DNA of 64,000 nt from assembly GCA_020205615.1 (NCBI GenBank), contig CM035170.1, forward strand, positions 114,676,253-114,740,252, given 5' to 3'. The position numbers were made by a program, and so were the translations under genes. The notes under the pieces were generated by a model. It saw only the letters and a list, made by a program, of their open reading frames with translations. It did not search any database and had not been told where the DNA came from. How positions within the stretch are numbered: the first letter of the stretch is position 1; every line of letters starts with the position of its first letter. Origin of the DNA: Panax quinquefolius (lineage: Eukaryota; Streptophyta; Magnoliopsida; Apiales; Araliaceae). This document shows positions 1 to 12,900 of the stretch, in pieces.

Positions 1-1944
1 TATGTGGTTATAAATGAAGAAATTATGTTGAGGTGTTTTATCGGTATTTTATCGGATTGGAGGTATTAAAAATTAAATCGGGGTTTTTGAGATATATTGC
101 GGGGTTATAATTTTTAATCCGATAGTTGGATTGTGGTAATTTTTGGGTATGTTATACATACATAAGTTGAGTATATGTCCACAAATTTTGAGCCGTTAAA
201 AATTCACGAATGATTTGTTATGAATTTTAAGAGGTGTCGATTGGAAATCCAGTTTATAATTGATTTTGGTGGAAAATTCTAGAATTGAGTGGGCCCCACT
301 TGTGGTTGGTGAAGAAATGTGCTGAATTTTATTTCAAATGTGGTGGGTGGCAATAGTAGCGAGTAAAAAAGCCATCGGTGTGGCGAGTCGAAATGCTGCT
401 TGGTACGATAACATTTTCTATAAATAGAGGGCTAAGTTAGAATTGAAAATCACACGAAACAAAGTTTTCTCTCTTTCTCTCTATATTATTGAGGCGTATT
501 TTGTGAGTATTTAGATACTTTGAGAGTTCTTTGTTGAAGACAAGTTTCATTCAAAGATCACTTGACCTTTCCTTCCAAAATCTTGATTCTTTGAGGTAAG
601 GGATGTTATTTTTTTCTCAAATGATATTAATTCTTGATATCATTATCTTTGAAATATTGGTTGGTATTTTTATCAAATTTAGAACTTTTTCATGTCGGGT
701 TACTTATTCATGAGTTCTTATTCACGAGTTCTATTCATGAGTTCTTATTCACGAGTTCTTATTCACGAGTACTATTAAGTGAAGCGTGAAGATGTTTTTT
801 GTGGAATTTCTATCTTTGGGTGTCAGATTCTTATTCACGTATCTGGCCTTTATTCACGTATCTCACCTTATTCACGAATCTGGCACTTATTCATAGAAAA
901 AATGAAAATTTTTCTTTTAAATTAAAATATCTATTACGGATACTAGCTTTGATTGTATCCATGTTTTGATCATTCTTGAATTTTACACCACTATGATTAT
1001 TTTGAGGTATTGTTGGACATGGATAAAACAAAGTCTGAATCCTTAATCCTTAATCCTTGTCATTTTGTTTCCTTTGGATTCGTTTCTTTAAAAATATTTT
1101 TCATCATCCTCGGTCTTAAATGATTTATTATTGAATATCTTTGGCTTTTGTAGTGCAAAGATGAATGATTTCTGAAGAATATCTTTGGCTTTTGTAGTGC
1201 AAAGATGAGCGGTGTTTAAATGAACATGGCCGATTGATGAATATCTTTGGCCTTTAGTGCAAAGATGAGCAGTGTTGAGATGAACATGGCCGATTGATGA
1301 ATATCTTTGGCCTTTAGTGCAAAGATGAGCAGTGTTGAGATGAACATAATGGATTGATGAATATCTTTGGCACATAGTGCAAAGATGAATATTTGATTTG
1401 AGATGAATATTGATTGATGTTACGAGGATAAAATATTGATGATGGTATTAAATTCATAGATTATAGTAGATTTCATTCTCTACGTAACTCTTACATGAAT
1501 TATTATTTCATTGCGAATATTGATTGATCTGAAACTTGTTGTCTATTGTATTCTATCGAGTTTTTCCACTCGTTGGAGACTAACGATAATTTGTTGTATA
1601 TTATCTTAGTCATAACATTCTTCTTTTGCTAGTTGAGCTCACCCTTTTCCTTGTTGTTCCATTTTTCTTCTCGGGGAGGCGAGAATGTAGCGAGTCTTAG
1701 TCGGGGTATGGAATGAAGGTTCTAGAGAGAGTTGTTTAGTAGTCCTCACCATTATTGTAAAATAATGTATCAATAAATGTGATGAGGATTTATTTGAGTA
1801 TAAATATTGTCTAGAAGATAATATTTGTATTTAAACTCACAGTTTTATTGTTGTGATAATAAAGTTGTAGTTGTTTACGTACCATGTATTTGGCGACTTT
1901 CGAGAATGGGTTGGATGGAATGGACCTATTTTGGGGGTCGTCCA
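1..1944 (+). mobile_element. 5' LTR of Ty3/gypsy element 1 (cut by window start)
   Basis: This stretch is repeated at about 5822-7743, which makes it the left LTR of a plus-strand retrotransposon whose first ~0.8 kb lies outside the window. It ends in CA at 1943-1944, directly before a diverged primer-binding site. A TATA box (TATAAATAG, about 419-427) gives the likely promoter, so the transcribed part of the LTR is very long (about 1.5 kb). Short TTATTCACGAG-type repeats lie at about 700-880, and a ~62-bp tandem repeat follows at 1126-1392. The apparent minus-strand reading frame over those repeats is a by-product of the repeat and not a gene. Confidence 0.85.
1126..1392. repeat. ~62-bp tandem repeat inside the LTR
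   Basis: About five copies of a ~62-bp unit follow each other. Each unit contains ATATCTTTGG, then TAGTGCAAAGATGA, then TGAACATGGCC. CTTTG and CAAAG within a unit can pair as a small stem. The same array occurs in the other two full LTR copies (6945-7208 and, inverted, 7905-8105), so it belongs to the LTR family. Confidence 0.8.
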
Positions 1945-1962
1945 CGGTTAATATCGAGCTTA
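1945..1962 (+). other. Primer-binding site, initiator Met tRNA type (diverged)
   Basis: Directly after the LTR end the sequence CGGTTAATATCGAGCTTA resembles the plant retrotransposon primer-binding site TGGTATCAGAGCTTA with a small insertion and substitutions. The position right after the CA end supports the reading. The divergence suggests either decay or consensus error. Confidence 0.6.
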
Positions 1963-4900
1963 GGGATATGATCTCTGGCGGAGATCGGGGAATAGAACTA
2001 GGAGGGAGGCACAGAGTAAATCCTTGCTAGTGTGTCTTACCTAAGCTTATTTGTTGGTTGAATCATATATATAGGGATATTATGTGATATATTTCTTTAA
2101 TTAACCCTTATTTTATGACGATATTTGAGAATGTCGTTTGAGAATATTAATAGTGGAGTAAATGAGGCCGTGGAGATGCTGTACTTACACAACGAGGAGA
2201 GCGTGCAACAGAAGTGGCAATGTTCCTCCCTGAACAACACCCACTGGCGAGATGATGAGCGAGGGGATGTTTAGAAGCTTTTTGCGATTCATGCAAAATC
2301 GAGATGAGGAGACTTCGTGTTCAAAATACGAGGAGGAGATGATAGCGATTCACGGGTGGTCACGACCCAAGCGATTCAAAAGTTGGGACCACGAGTGCAG
2401 GAAAAGCGATCCGATCATGGCGGAAACATGGGTCAAGCAAATTACGAAGATATTCGATGTCTTGGGATGCGAAGAGAGCAGAAAGTTCCATTCGCTACTT
2501 TTATGTTAAAGTGGCGAAGCGATTCTTTGGTGGGAATCGTGAAGCGTACCCATTCAATTTTTTCGGGCGTATGTCGTGGGAGACGCGTTTGAAGCAGTTC
2601 AATGACAAGTACTTCTCGAAAGTATTCATCGTATGAAGGAAGTGGAGTTTATTAGATTGGAAGCGAGAATAACATGGCGGTGTCCCGATGCGGCGAAGTT
2701 TGCGGAGTTATCGAGTTTGCACCTCATTTGGTGGAGAATGAGGAGCGTATGGCGGATGTTTACGAGAGGTTTGAAACCGGCGTACGTCGATCTCATTTCT
2801 CATAAATTTTCTCTCTATTCGGATGTTGTATAGCGAGGCTCGATTGTTAGAAGCGAGCGAGATAACGAAATACGTTCAACCGGGGACCATAACCGAGGAT
2901 CATACCAAAGATAGCGATCATCGAATAGCGATAACCGGTGGAGAAAGAAGAATACTGGACAAAGGCGGTAACCACTCTCGTGGTAATCGTGGCCATGAAA
3001 ATAGAAGAAGCGAGTTGGGAGGAGATTTTAAAAGAGGAGATTCAACAACGACCGTATGAAGGCGTCGGTGCCGATGTAACCGTTCCAAGGAGGAGAAAGA
3101 CCATCGGTCGTATGTTACAAATGCGGAAAGAGGACATATTGAACGCCCTAGCAGTTTAAGGTATGCTATAATTGTGGAAAAGAAGGACATATCGCTCGAG
3201 ATTATGCGATATCGAAACCTAGTCTTGTAGGGAAGGTGACTCAAAAGGATGTCCCGAAAAAGTCAAAGTCAACGATTCTGGAAGAAGCGTTTGTCGTGGC
3301 CAATTCAAAATCTGAGGAACCCGACGAAGTTAGCACGGGTTAGTTAATTATAAATTCTTGCGATGTTTATACCTTCTTGATATCTGGGTTCTACCCATTC
3401 TTTTATCTCTCTTGCTTGCGCTCAGCGTTTGAACTTGACTACGGAGAAATTAGACTTTGACTATTTATGGAGACTCAGTTAGGAGAAACTTTCATTACAT
3501 CCGTTGATTAAAAATCTTGTTTGATTCAAGTTGGCACCATTACCTTACACATTGACCTTATCTCTTTAAAGATACTTGCTTTTGATGGATTGATTGGTTA
3601 ACTACTCATCATTGCCAAAATTGATTGCTTTTGTAAGGTTGTTAGTTTTCATATTCCTAAGCAACTTTGTTATTGAACTCAAGCGATCAAACCATTGTAG
3701 TCAAACATTTTCATATCAAGCCATGAAGTCATTCGTTTATTACGGATGTCAAGTTTTCTTAGTCCATGTTATGGATTTGAATAAAGACACGTCGATTTGA
3801 ATAATATTCTTGTTGTTATTGATTTTTCTGACGTATTTCTGAAGAATTTATTGGCTTACTCCCAAGAGTGATATTAAATTTTGTATCGACTTTGAACCCG
3901 GTACAAAACTCATTTCTAAAATCTCATATCGAATGGCTCTATTGAACTTGAGGAGTTAAAAATTCACTATAAATTTGGTACACGAGCCTTTATCTTGTGA
4001 CTTCCTTTGTGAATTCACCTAAGCGAGACTCTCTGTAGGGGGCGTCATATTAGATGCGATAGTAAAGCGATAGGTGTCATTGTGACGTCTTATCCAAGGT
4101 TGAGATATGAGTCGCGATTGAGAACAACCTAAATCGATAATCGAAATACGTAGCTTTCAGAGGCTTAGTTGGTTATTATCGGAGATTCGTTGAAGGATAT
4201 TCTCGAATCGCTATTCCATTAACGTAGCTAACTTCGTAGAGATACAAAATTCGAATGGAGCGAGGAATGTGGGAAGAGCTTGAAGAACTCGAGAGGAGAC
4301 TCATTTCAAAGACATGTTACGACCATGCCATCTGGAAAAGAGCGTGGTAGGCGGCGTGTTGAGTAAAGATCGTATACAAGTCTGAGTACGATGTTGTCAA
4401 AGACTAATTTAAGTATAATATATCAAATAATAGAGATGGAGATAAAAACTCTAGGTACCCACGTGATGATATCTGATGCGTGATGATATCTGAATATAAT
4501 CGACTTTAATCGATAAAGTTAAAATTTATTCAAGCTACTGCGGGTGATGAATTTGAAGAAGGAGGTCAAAGAAGTTGTTATTTTAAAAGCGAGAATCGGT
4601 GAGGTGAGGAAAGCTCAAACCTTTGATTTATTAATCCATTTGAAATTCTCGATCGAATAGGAGCGTGGCTATAGACTCGTTTTACCACCAAGTATGGCGC
4701 GTGTTCATAACGTTTTTTCACGTGTCGATGTTACGTAAATATGTGGACGACCCGAACTACGTCATTGAGTTAGAAGCCAGGACGAGATAGCGAAGACTTA
4801 ACGTCTGAGGAGGTACTGTCAAGATTTTGTAGAGGAAAGAACATGACACATGTCTGAGGTTATACCATAAGTTAAAGTTTTGTGGAGAAACCATCTTTAT

Positions 4901-5011
4901 TGAGGAAATGACACGAGAGTTGGAAGCGAAAATGAAAGCGAGTATCTTTACCTTTTCAAAACACAGTCGTCGTCGTCGATTTAGAGGACGAAATTTCATA
5001 AGGAGGGAGGT
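1963..5011 (+). pseudogene. Degraded gag-pol interior of Ty3/gypsy element 1
   Basis: The interior is only ~3.05 kb, shorter than usual for the family, and no long open frame survives. A gag-like region spans about 2130-3330 in several frames. A zinc knuckle at about 3164-3210 reads C-x2-C-x4-H but has Tyr where the fourth ligand Cys is expected. The start of reverse transcriptase is recognisable at about 3823-3965. Most of RT, including the catalytic YIDD-type motif, is missing. An RNase H-side fragment with a GYYRRFVEG motif lies at about 4145-4220. The C-terminal pol tail with a PPSMARVHNVF motif lies at about 4670-5000. A purine-rich polypurine tract (AAGGAGGGAGG, about 4999-5010) borders the 3' LTR. 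Element 1 cannot code for its own movement. Confidence 0.8.
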
Positions 5012-7743
5012 TGTAAGACCGAAAATTTTTTAAATAAAAAGGAATTTCCTTTATTTATTATTTTGAAATAGTAAGGGTTGATTTGATTAATGTGGATAGT
5101 TAAGGGTTAAATCGCAAATATTTCAAAATAAGCAAGTGGTTATAAAATATTCATTTTTATTCGGGAATATTCGTTTGGTGGTGGAATATTAAATCTTTGT
5201 CGTAGGAATAATATTAAATTAGCGACGGCTAGCGACCATGTGTGGCCCCATGTGAAAGCGATTGGATGAGGAAAAGCGACAAAGTTTGGGTGGTTATAAA
5301 TAACGGGCGTAGTTATTCTGAATTAAGGCTGTTGGAATACCGGTGGTTAAAAAAATCGATGTCTGGCGTGGTTTGCCTGATAGCACCTTGGTATTACCTG
5401 CATATTGTTGAATTATTGATTAAATACGTGAATGGCCTTACTCGATAATTTTCCACGATGAATTCTTGTTCAATAGTTTATTTTATTGATTCAATAATTC
5501 TTTGCGTTGGTATTTTATATTATTGTTGTTTGATAATTGTCACACTGCACGATTTTCCATTATCGGATCAATAATTCATATTATTTGAATAATATTATTA
5601 GATAACATTATTGGCAATGTCTAGAAAGTTACATCTAGGAGAGGTTTGGTCACCTAATTGCGGCGCCCGATGAGGAGAGATCCTTATTGGAAAGCCCCTC
5701 TTTCTGAGGAGCGGCTGGTTGTCGTAATTGTGATTACGTAATATTATTTGTGAATAATTAATTATTGATTCATATGATAAAGAAATATTTATTTTATATG
5801 GATATAAATGATGGATTTATTTATGTGGTTATAAATGAAGAAATTATGTTGAGGTGTTTTATCGGTATTTTTATCGGATTGGAGGTATTAAAAATTAAAT
5901 CGGGGTTTTGAGATATATTGCGGGGTTATAATTTTTAATCCGATAGTTGGATTGTAGTAATTTTGGGTATGTTATACATACATAAGTTGAGTATATGTCC
6001 ACAAATTTTGAGCCGTTAAAATTCACGAATGATTTGTTATGAATTTTAAGAGGTGTCGGATTCAGAAATCGGGTTTATAATTGATTTTGGTGGAAAATTC
6101 TAGAATTGAGTGGGCCCCACTTGTGGTTGGTGAAGAAATGTGCTGAATTTTATTTCAAATGTGGTGGGTGGCAATAGTAGCGAGTAAAGCCATCGGTGCA
6201 ATTCAAATCTCTGCTTGGTAATTAACATTTTCCTATAAATAGAAATTTAAGTTAGAATTGAAAATCACACGAAAACAAAGTTTTCTCTTTTCTCTCTCTA
6301 TATTATTGAGCGTATTTTGTGAGTATTTAGATACTTTGAGAGTTCTTTGTTAGATCTGAGTTTCATTCGACATCACTTCCGCCTTTCCTTAAAAATCTTG
6401 ATTCTTTGAGGTAAGGGATGTTATTTTTTCTCGAATGATATTAATTCTTGATATCATTATCTTTGAAATATTGGTTGGTATTTTTATCAAATTTGGAACT
6501 TTTTCATGTCGGGTTCTTATTCATGAGTTCTTATTCACGAGTTTCTTATTCATGAGTTTCTTATTCACGAGTTCTTATTCACGAGTACTTATTAAGCGAA
6601 GCGTGAAGATGTTTTTTGTGGAATTTCTATCTTTTGGTGTCGAGATTCTTATTCATTATCGGCCTTTATTCACGTATCTGACACTATTCACGAATCGGCC
6701 TTTATTCATAAAAATGAAAATTTTTCTTTTAAATCTAAAATATCTATTACGGATACTAGCTTTGATTGTATCCATGTTTTGATCATTCTTGAATTTTACA
6801 CCACTATGATTATTTTGAGGTATTGTTGGACATGGATAAAACAAAAATCTGAATCCTTAATCCTTAATCCTTGTCATTTTGTTTCCTTTGGATTCGTTTC
6901 TTTAAAAATATTTTTCATCATCCTCGGTCTTAAATGATTTATATTATTGAATATCTTTGGCTTTTGTAGTGCAAAGATGAATGATTTCTGAATAATATCT
7001 TTGGCTGTAGTGCAAAGATGAATAGGTGTTTAAATGAACATGGCCAGATTGATGAATATCTTTGGCCTTTAGTGCAAAGATGAGCAGTGTTTAAATGAAC
7101 ATGGCCAATTGATGAATATCTTTGGCCTTTAGTGCAAAGATGAGCAGTGTTGAGATGAACATGTGGATTGATGAATATCTTTGGCACATAGTGCAAAAGA
7201 TGAATATTTGATTTGAGATGAATATTGATTGATGTTCTGAGGATAAAATATTGATGATGGTTTATTAAATTCATAGATTATAGTAGATTTCATTCTCTAC
7301 GTAACTCTTACATGAATTATTATTTCATTGCGAATATTGATCTGAAACTTTGTTATACATTGTATACATCAGTTTTTCTGTTGGAGACTAACGATAATTT
7401 GTTGTATATTATCTTAGTCGTAACATTCTTCTTGGGCTAGTTGAGCTCACCACTTTTCCTTGTTGTTCCATTTTTAGTCTTCTCGGGAGGCGAGAATGTA
7501 GCGAGTCTTGAGTCGGGTATATGGAATGAAGGTTACAGAGAGTTGTTTAGTAGTCCTCACCATTGTATTGTAAAATAATGTATCAATAAATGTGATGAGG
7601 ATTTATTTGAGTATAAATATTATCTAGAAGATAATATTTGTATTTAAACTCACAGATTTTATTGTTGTGATAATAAAGTTGTAGTTGTTTACGTACCATG
7701 TATTTGGCGACTTCGAATGGGTTGGATGGAATGGACCTATTTT
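5012..7743 (+). mobile_element. 3' LTR of Ty3/gypsy element 1
   Basis: The LTR starts with TGTAAGACC immediately after the polypurine tract and matches 1-1944 over its right 1.9 kb. A TATA box (CTATAAATAG) lies at about 6233-6242. The 62-bp repeat array recurs at 6945-7208. The expected last ~12 bp before the terminal CA are missing: at 7744 the sequence switches to the reverse complement of an internal LTR region. No target-site duplication can be seen because the outer left end is outside the window. Confidence 0.85.
6945..7208. repeat. ~62-bp tandem repeat, second LTR copy
   Basis: This is the counterpart of the array at 1126-1392, again with about five units and the same ATATCTTTGG and TAGTGCAAAGATGA motifs, with small indels between units. 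Confidence 0.8.
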
Positions 7744-10024
7744 GACTAAGATAATATCAACAAATTATCGTTAGTCTTCAACAGGAATCTAATAGAATAC
7801 AATAGCAATCAATTTAAATCAATAATCAAATATAATTCATCTTTCTATGATGAATTTACTATCGCTCATCATTTATCCCCTCGTAACATCAATCAATATA
7901 TATCTCGATCAAATATTCATCTTTGCACTTTGACCAAAGATATTCATCTAAACACTGCTCAACACTCTTTCTTTACACTTACGCCAAAGATATTAATCAC
8001 CGGTCATGTTCATCTCAACACTGCTCATCTTTGCACTACGAACAAAGATATTCATCAAGAAATTATTCATCTTTGCACTACGGTGCCAAAGATATTCAAG
8101 AATATCATCATTTAGACCGAGGATGATGAAAATATTTTAAAGGAAACGAATCCAAAGGAAACAAAAATGACAAGGATTAAGGATTAAGGATTCGTACTTT
8201 GTTTTATCCACGCCCCAAAATACCCTCAAAAATAATCACGATAGTGGTGTAAAATTCAAGAATGATCAAAACATGGATACAATCAAAGATAATATCCGAA
8301 TAGATATTTTGGACGAAAAGAAAATTTTTTATTTTTCGATGAATAGTGCCGATTCGTGAATAGTGTCGTATCGTGAATAAAGGCCGATATCGTGAATAAG
8401 AATCTCAGACACCAAAAGTTCCAAATTTGATAAAAACTTCAGATCAATATTTCAACATAATGATATTGAAGAAATGATATCATTACTGAAAAAAATAATA
8501 TCCCTTACCTCGAAAAGACAAGATTTCTAAGTTGAAACAATTTGATATAGGTTATGACTTGAACTTGCCCGTATAGCAATACTCAAAGTATACTCAAAAT
8601 ACTCACAAGAATACGCTCGATAATATAGAGAAAAAACTTGATTTACGGTGTGATTTTCAATTCTAACCTAAGCCTTTATTTATAGGAAATTCTTAGAACA
8701 CCAAAAGCGAAAATTTATTAAATATTATTATATTTTTCCAAAATCTCATACGACACTTCTTCCAACTGATTTCAGTCTCTATCACATGTTACATAAGGGC
8801 CTCAAATGAAAAAAACACGTTTTTGTAATTAAAAATATTTTAAACTTCCAAAAATCAATTATTTGAACTTTGAAACTTCAATAATTCACAATAAATAGCC
8901 CTTTTGTCGAAAAATTCGAATCTCGCGAGTTTTTATAGGAAATTCCATTATCTACAACTTTGCAGAAGGAATTTTTTCCAAATTCCAAACAAAAATTGAC
9001 CTAAATCCACAAACGGGCGATTTTACAGGTTATAATCAAATTTCAGTCAATAAATGGGGTCCACCGACATGTTTAACATGTTTTAAACATTTATTACAAC
9101 AAAAATACTCTTCCTCCTCGTATACTCATATATCCCACATTCGTTGTAAAAATATCACCATTATTATATTATTAAAATATAATAATACATTTAAATGAAT
9201 TATCTTATCGAAAAAGATAAAATTCAATTTTCAACAATTGTCACATTAAAATTTTTCTCCATCTATATCCACATAAAATTAATATTTTCCTCATCATATG
9301 AATCAATAATTAATTATTCACAAATAATATTACGAAATCACAATATTGACAACCGAGCGGTTCCTCAGGAAGAGGGGCTTTCCAATAAGAATTTCTCCTT
9401 CTTGGTAGCGCAATTAGGTGACCAAAACTCTCCTTATGCGAACTTTCTAGACATTGCCAATAATGTTATCTAATAATATTATTAAGATAATATGAATTAT
9501 TGCTTCGATAATGAAAATCGTGTAATGACAATTATTGAAACAACAATAATATAAAATATCAACGCAAAGAATTATTAAATCAATAAAATAAAATATGACG
9601 GTAATTCTTGTAACTATTATTGAGTAGTGCCTTCTTACGTAAGAATCAATAATTGGTGCAATCTTGTGTCTTCTTGTGTTTTAACCAATTGGTATTTTAA
9701 CAAGATAATAGCTTGGTAATAACTACGCCGTTATTTTTAAACAACTTATATTTGTCGTTTTCTTCATCCAATCGCTTTTTTTAGTTATGGGGCCCACAAA
9801 ATCTTCGCTACCGTCATCGTCGAATATTCCCAAGACAGTCAAGAATATTCCATAACCAAACGAATATTCTCCAAGCAACAATGAATATTTTATAACCACT
9901 TGCTTATTTTGAAATATTTGCGTATTTTACCCCTAACTATCCACATTAATCAAATCAACACTTACTATTTCAAAATAATAAATAGAAAAATTAAATTTCA
10001 TTAATAATAAGTTGGGGTCTTACA
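7744..10024 (-). mobile_element. Inverted, truncated LTR (3' LTR of minus-strand element 2)
   Basis: Read on the minus strand this begins with TGTAAGACCCC at 10024, next to a polypurine tract in the flanking interior, so it is the 3' LTR of a minus-strand element. It matches the element 1 LTR, carries an inverted TATA box at about 8676-8687 and the 62-bp repeats at about 7905-8105. It stops at 7744, about 330 bp short of the LTR end, where it meets element 1's LTR tail-to-tail. Confidence 0.85.
7905..8105. repeat. ~62-bp tandem repeat, inverted LTR copy
   Basis: The reverse complement of the 62-bp LTR repeat is present in about four degenerate copies, with CATCTTTGCACTA and CCAAAGATATTCAT blocks. 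Short plus-strand reading frames here are repeat by-products. Confidence 0.75.
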
Positions 10025-12900
10025 ACCTCCCTCCTTATGAAATTTCGTCCTCGAAATTGACGTCGTACACAGTGTTTGAAAAGGTGAGGATACCTCGCTT
10101 TCATTTCCGTTTCCAATTCTCAGGTCATTTCCTCTATAGCATGATTCCTCCATAGAACTTTAACTTGTGGTAAACCTTTGCGCGTAGGACATGCTCCTTC
10201 CTATCTAAGATCTTGGCCAGTGCACTCCTCATATACGTTAAGTCTTCTTGTATGTCGTCCTGCTTCTAACTCTATAACGTGGTTCGGTCTTTCACATATT
10301 TACGAAGTACGGATATGTGAAACACATTATGAACACGAGACATACTCGGAGGTAACGCAAGTCTATAGGCTACATTTCCTACTTTCGGTCAAGAATTTGA
10401 AATGGACCAATAAATAGTGGATTGAGTTTTCCTCTCTTCCCAAATCTTGTAACTCCTTCCATGGAATGCAACTCCCAACAATACATGATCCCCAGTACTA
10501 AATTCCACGTCCTTTCGATGAAGATCCGCGATAACTCTTTTGTCGATCTTATCTTTGGTTTGTATCGTTGTCGAATCATTTGGATCTTTTCGGTAGTCAT
10601 ACGTATTAACTCGGGTCCCAACAATGTTGCTTCACCCACCTCATCCCAACATATTGGAGAGCGACACTTTCGTCCATATAATGCTTCTAATGGAGCCACA
10701 CCTATACTTGCTCGATAAGCTGTTGTTGTAGGAGAATTCCACCAATGGTAAATACTTATCCCAACCGCCTTGAAGTCTAGGACACGTAGTCTTAATAGAT
10801 CTTCAAGAGTTTGAATAGTCCTCTCGATTGTCCGTCCGTTTGGGGGATGGTATCTTAACCCAATCGTAAATCCGCGCCCATAGCTTTTTGCAAGCTAACC
10901 CAAAATCTTGAAGTGAATCTTGGGTCACGATCCGAAACTATGGATCTTGGCATGCCATGCAACCTCACAATCTCATTCACGTACATACTAGCAAGACGTT
11001 CAAGGAATAAGTCTCTCGTATCGGCAAAAATGAAGCGGACTTGGTTAATCTATCAACAATAACCCAAATAAAGATTGATGCCGAGAAACCGTAGGAAGAC
11101 CCGTAACGAAATCCATGGTAATGTGTTCCCACTTCCATTTCGAATCTCAAGTGGTTGCAACGGACCCTTAGGTACTAGATGCTCGCCTTTTACACGTTAA
11201 GCAAGTTAAACACATCGAGATAAACTTTGCAATCTCTTTCTTCATATTGTTCCACCAAAATGTATGTCGAAGATCACGATACATTTTAGTATTTCCGAGA
11301 TGGATTGCAAATGGTGTATTGTGTGCCTCCATCATAATCTTGTACTTCAAATCGTAGTCGTTAGGAACACAAAGTCTAGAGTGGACTCAAGTATTCCTTC
11401 TTCATCAATTCTCGCTTTCGAATAGCTCCTTCTTGTACTTTCTTCTTCATACGCATCATTCCGAATTGGTGGCTTGAAGCAACCTTAACTTTTTCTATTA
11501 AAGTTGGCTCTACGCATTACTTGACATCATCGCACTTGTTCTGCGTATGATCTTCTACTCAACGTCATTACCACCTTCACGCTCGCTTTCCGGATGGTAT
11601 TGAATAGTGTGGTCGTAGTCTTTCAATAGCTCGAGCCAACGTCATTGCCGCGTATGTTGAGTTCTTTTTTTTAGTGAAGAAATATTTAAGGCTTTTATGG
11701 TGCGAATATATCTCCACTTTCGCCCATATAGATAGTGCCTCCGTATCTTTAAGCAGCAAAAACGATCACTTTACCGCTAACTCTAGATCATGAGTAGGAT
11801 AATTCCTCTCATACTCTTTAAGTTGTCATGAGGCATAAAGCTATGACTTTCCCACGCTGCATGAAAACACATCCTAACCCTTTGCACAAGCATCGGCATA
11901 GATAACAAATCCATCCGAACCGGATGGTATTGTTAGAAACAGTCTTAAAATAAGTCTCCTCTTAAGCTCTTGAAACTCTTCTCGTATTCTTCGCTCCAAA
12001 CGAATTTTGTATCCTTCCGAGTTAGTTTGGGTTAATGGAGTAGCGATTCGAGAAAACCCTTCCACGAATCTCCGATAATAACCAAATAAGCCCAAAAACT
12101 ACGTCTTGATCACCAAACTTGTTTGTTCCCAACTTTGTATTGCTTCAATCTTGGCGGATCAACAGATACTCCATGTTTCGACACCACGCGCCCAAGGAAT
12201 GCTACTTCCTCGAGCCAAACTCGCATTTCTTCAATTTGGCATATAGTTTGTTTTCACGAAGCCTTTGGAGTACCAAATTTCAAATGGTGCTCATGATCTT
12301 CACGACTTTTGGAATATATAAGGATGTCATCAATAATGACAACAACAAAGCCGATCCAAATATTCCTTGAATACTCGGTTCATCATATCCATGAAAGCCA
12401 TGAGAGAGCATTAGTCGGTCAAAAGACATGACTAAGAATTCATAATGCCCGCATCTTAGGGTTCTAAAGCGCCTTTGGAATATCCTCGATTCTAATCTTG
12501 GTGATGATATCCGAATCGAAGATCGATTTTTGAAAAGAATTGTGCCCTTGCAATCGGTCAAACAAGTCATCAATACGAGGTAGAGGATACCTATTCTTGA
12601 TGGTGACATGATTCAATTCCCGATAGTCGATACAAAGTCGCATACTCGGTCTTTCTTCTTCTGAATAAAATAGGAGCACCCCGAGGAGATGTACTTCAGA
12701 CGAGATGAAACCGATGTCCAACAATTCCTCTGTAGTTGGACCTTTAACTCCCGAAGTTCAATAGAGCCAATCGATATGGGGTTTTAGAAATGGGCTTTAT
12801 GCGGGTTCAAGATCAATAAAGAATTCAACTTCATGTTCAGGGGTGAACCGTGAAGTTCTTCAGAAATACGTCGGAAAGTCAATAACAACAGGGAATATTA
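10025..12900 (-). pseudogene. Ty3/gypsy chromovirus-type pol fragment (RT, RNase H, integrase, C-terminal tail)
   Basis: On the minus strand the polyprotein order is clear but broken by frameshifts. RT starts near 12890 (DFPDVF-like block); LCIDYREL lies near 12620-12650; an IIDDILIYS catalytic motif lies at about 12310-12345. RNase H follows, with GYYRRFVEGFSRIATPLT near 12050, VIYADA near 11900 and HHKSLKYFFT near 11680. The integrase HHCC zinc region is at 11180-11340, the first core Asp (MDFVTGLP) near 11110 and the second (IVSDRDPRF) near 10935. A GPFQILDRKVGNVAYRL-type block lies near 10390, and a chromodomain-like WRNHAIEE motif near 10140. The polypurine tract is at about 10025-10036. 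Gag and protease are absent because the fragment ends within N-terminal RT at 12900. Domain order and tail fit plant Tekay/Del-like chromoviruses. Confidence 0.85.

Noticed and set aside
1088..1375. Minus-strand open frame with repeated HVHLNTAHLCTKGQRYSS peptide
   Set aside because: It is the translation of the 62-bp LTR repeat; the same frame appears in every LTR copy and has no start, codon or domain evidence of a gene.
2252..3244. Several overlapping short frames on both strands
   Set aside because: They are fragments and shadows of the degraded gag region of element 1, not separate genes.
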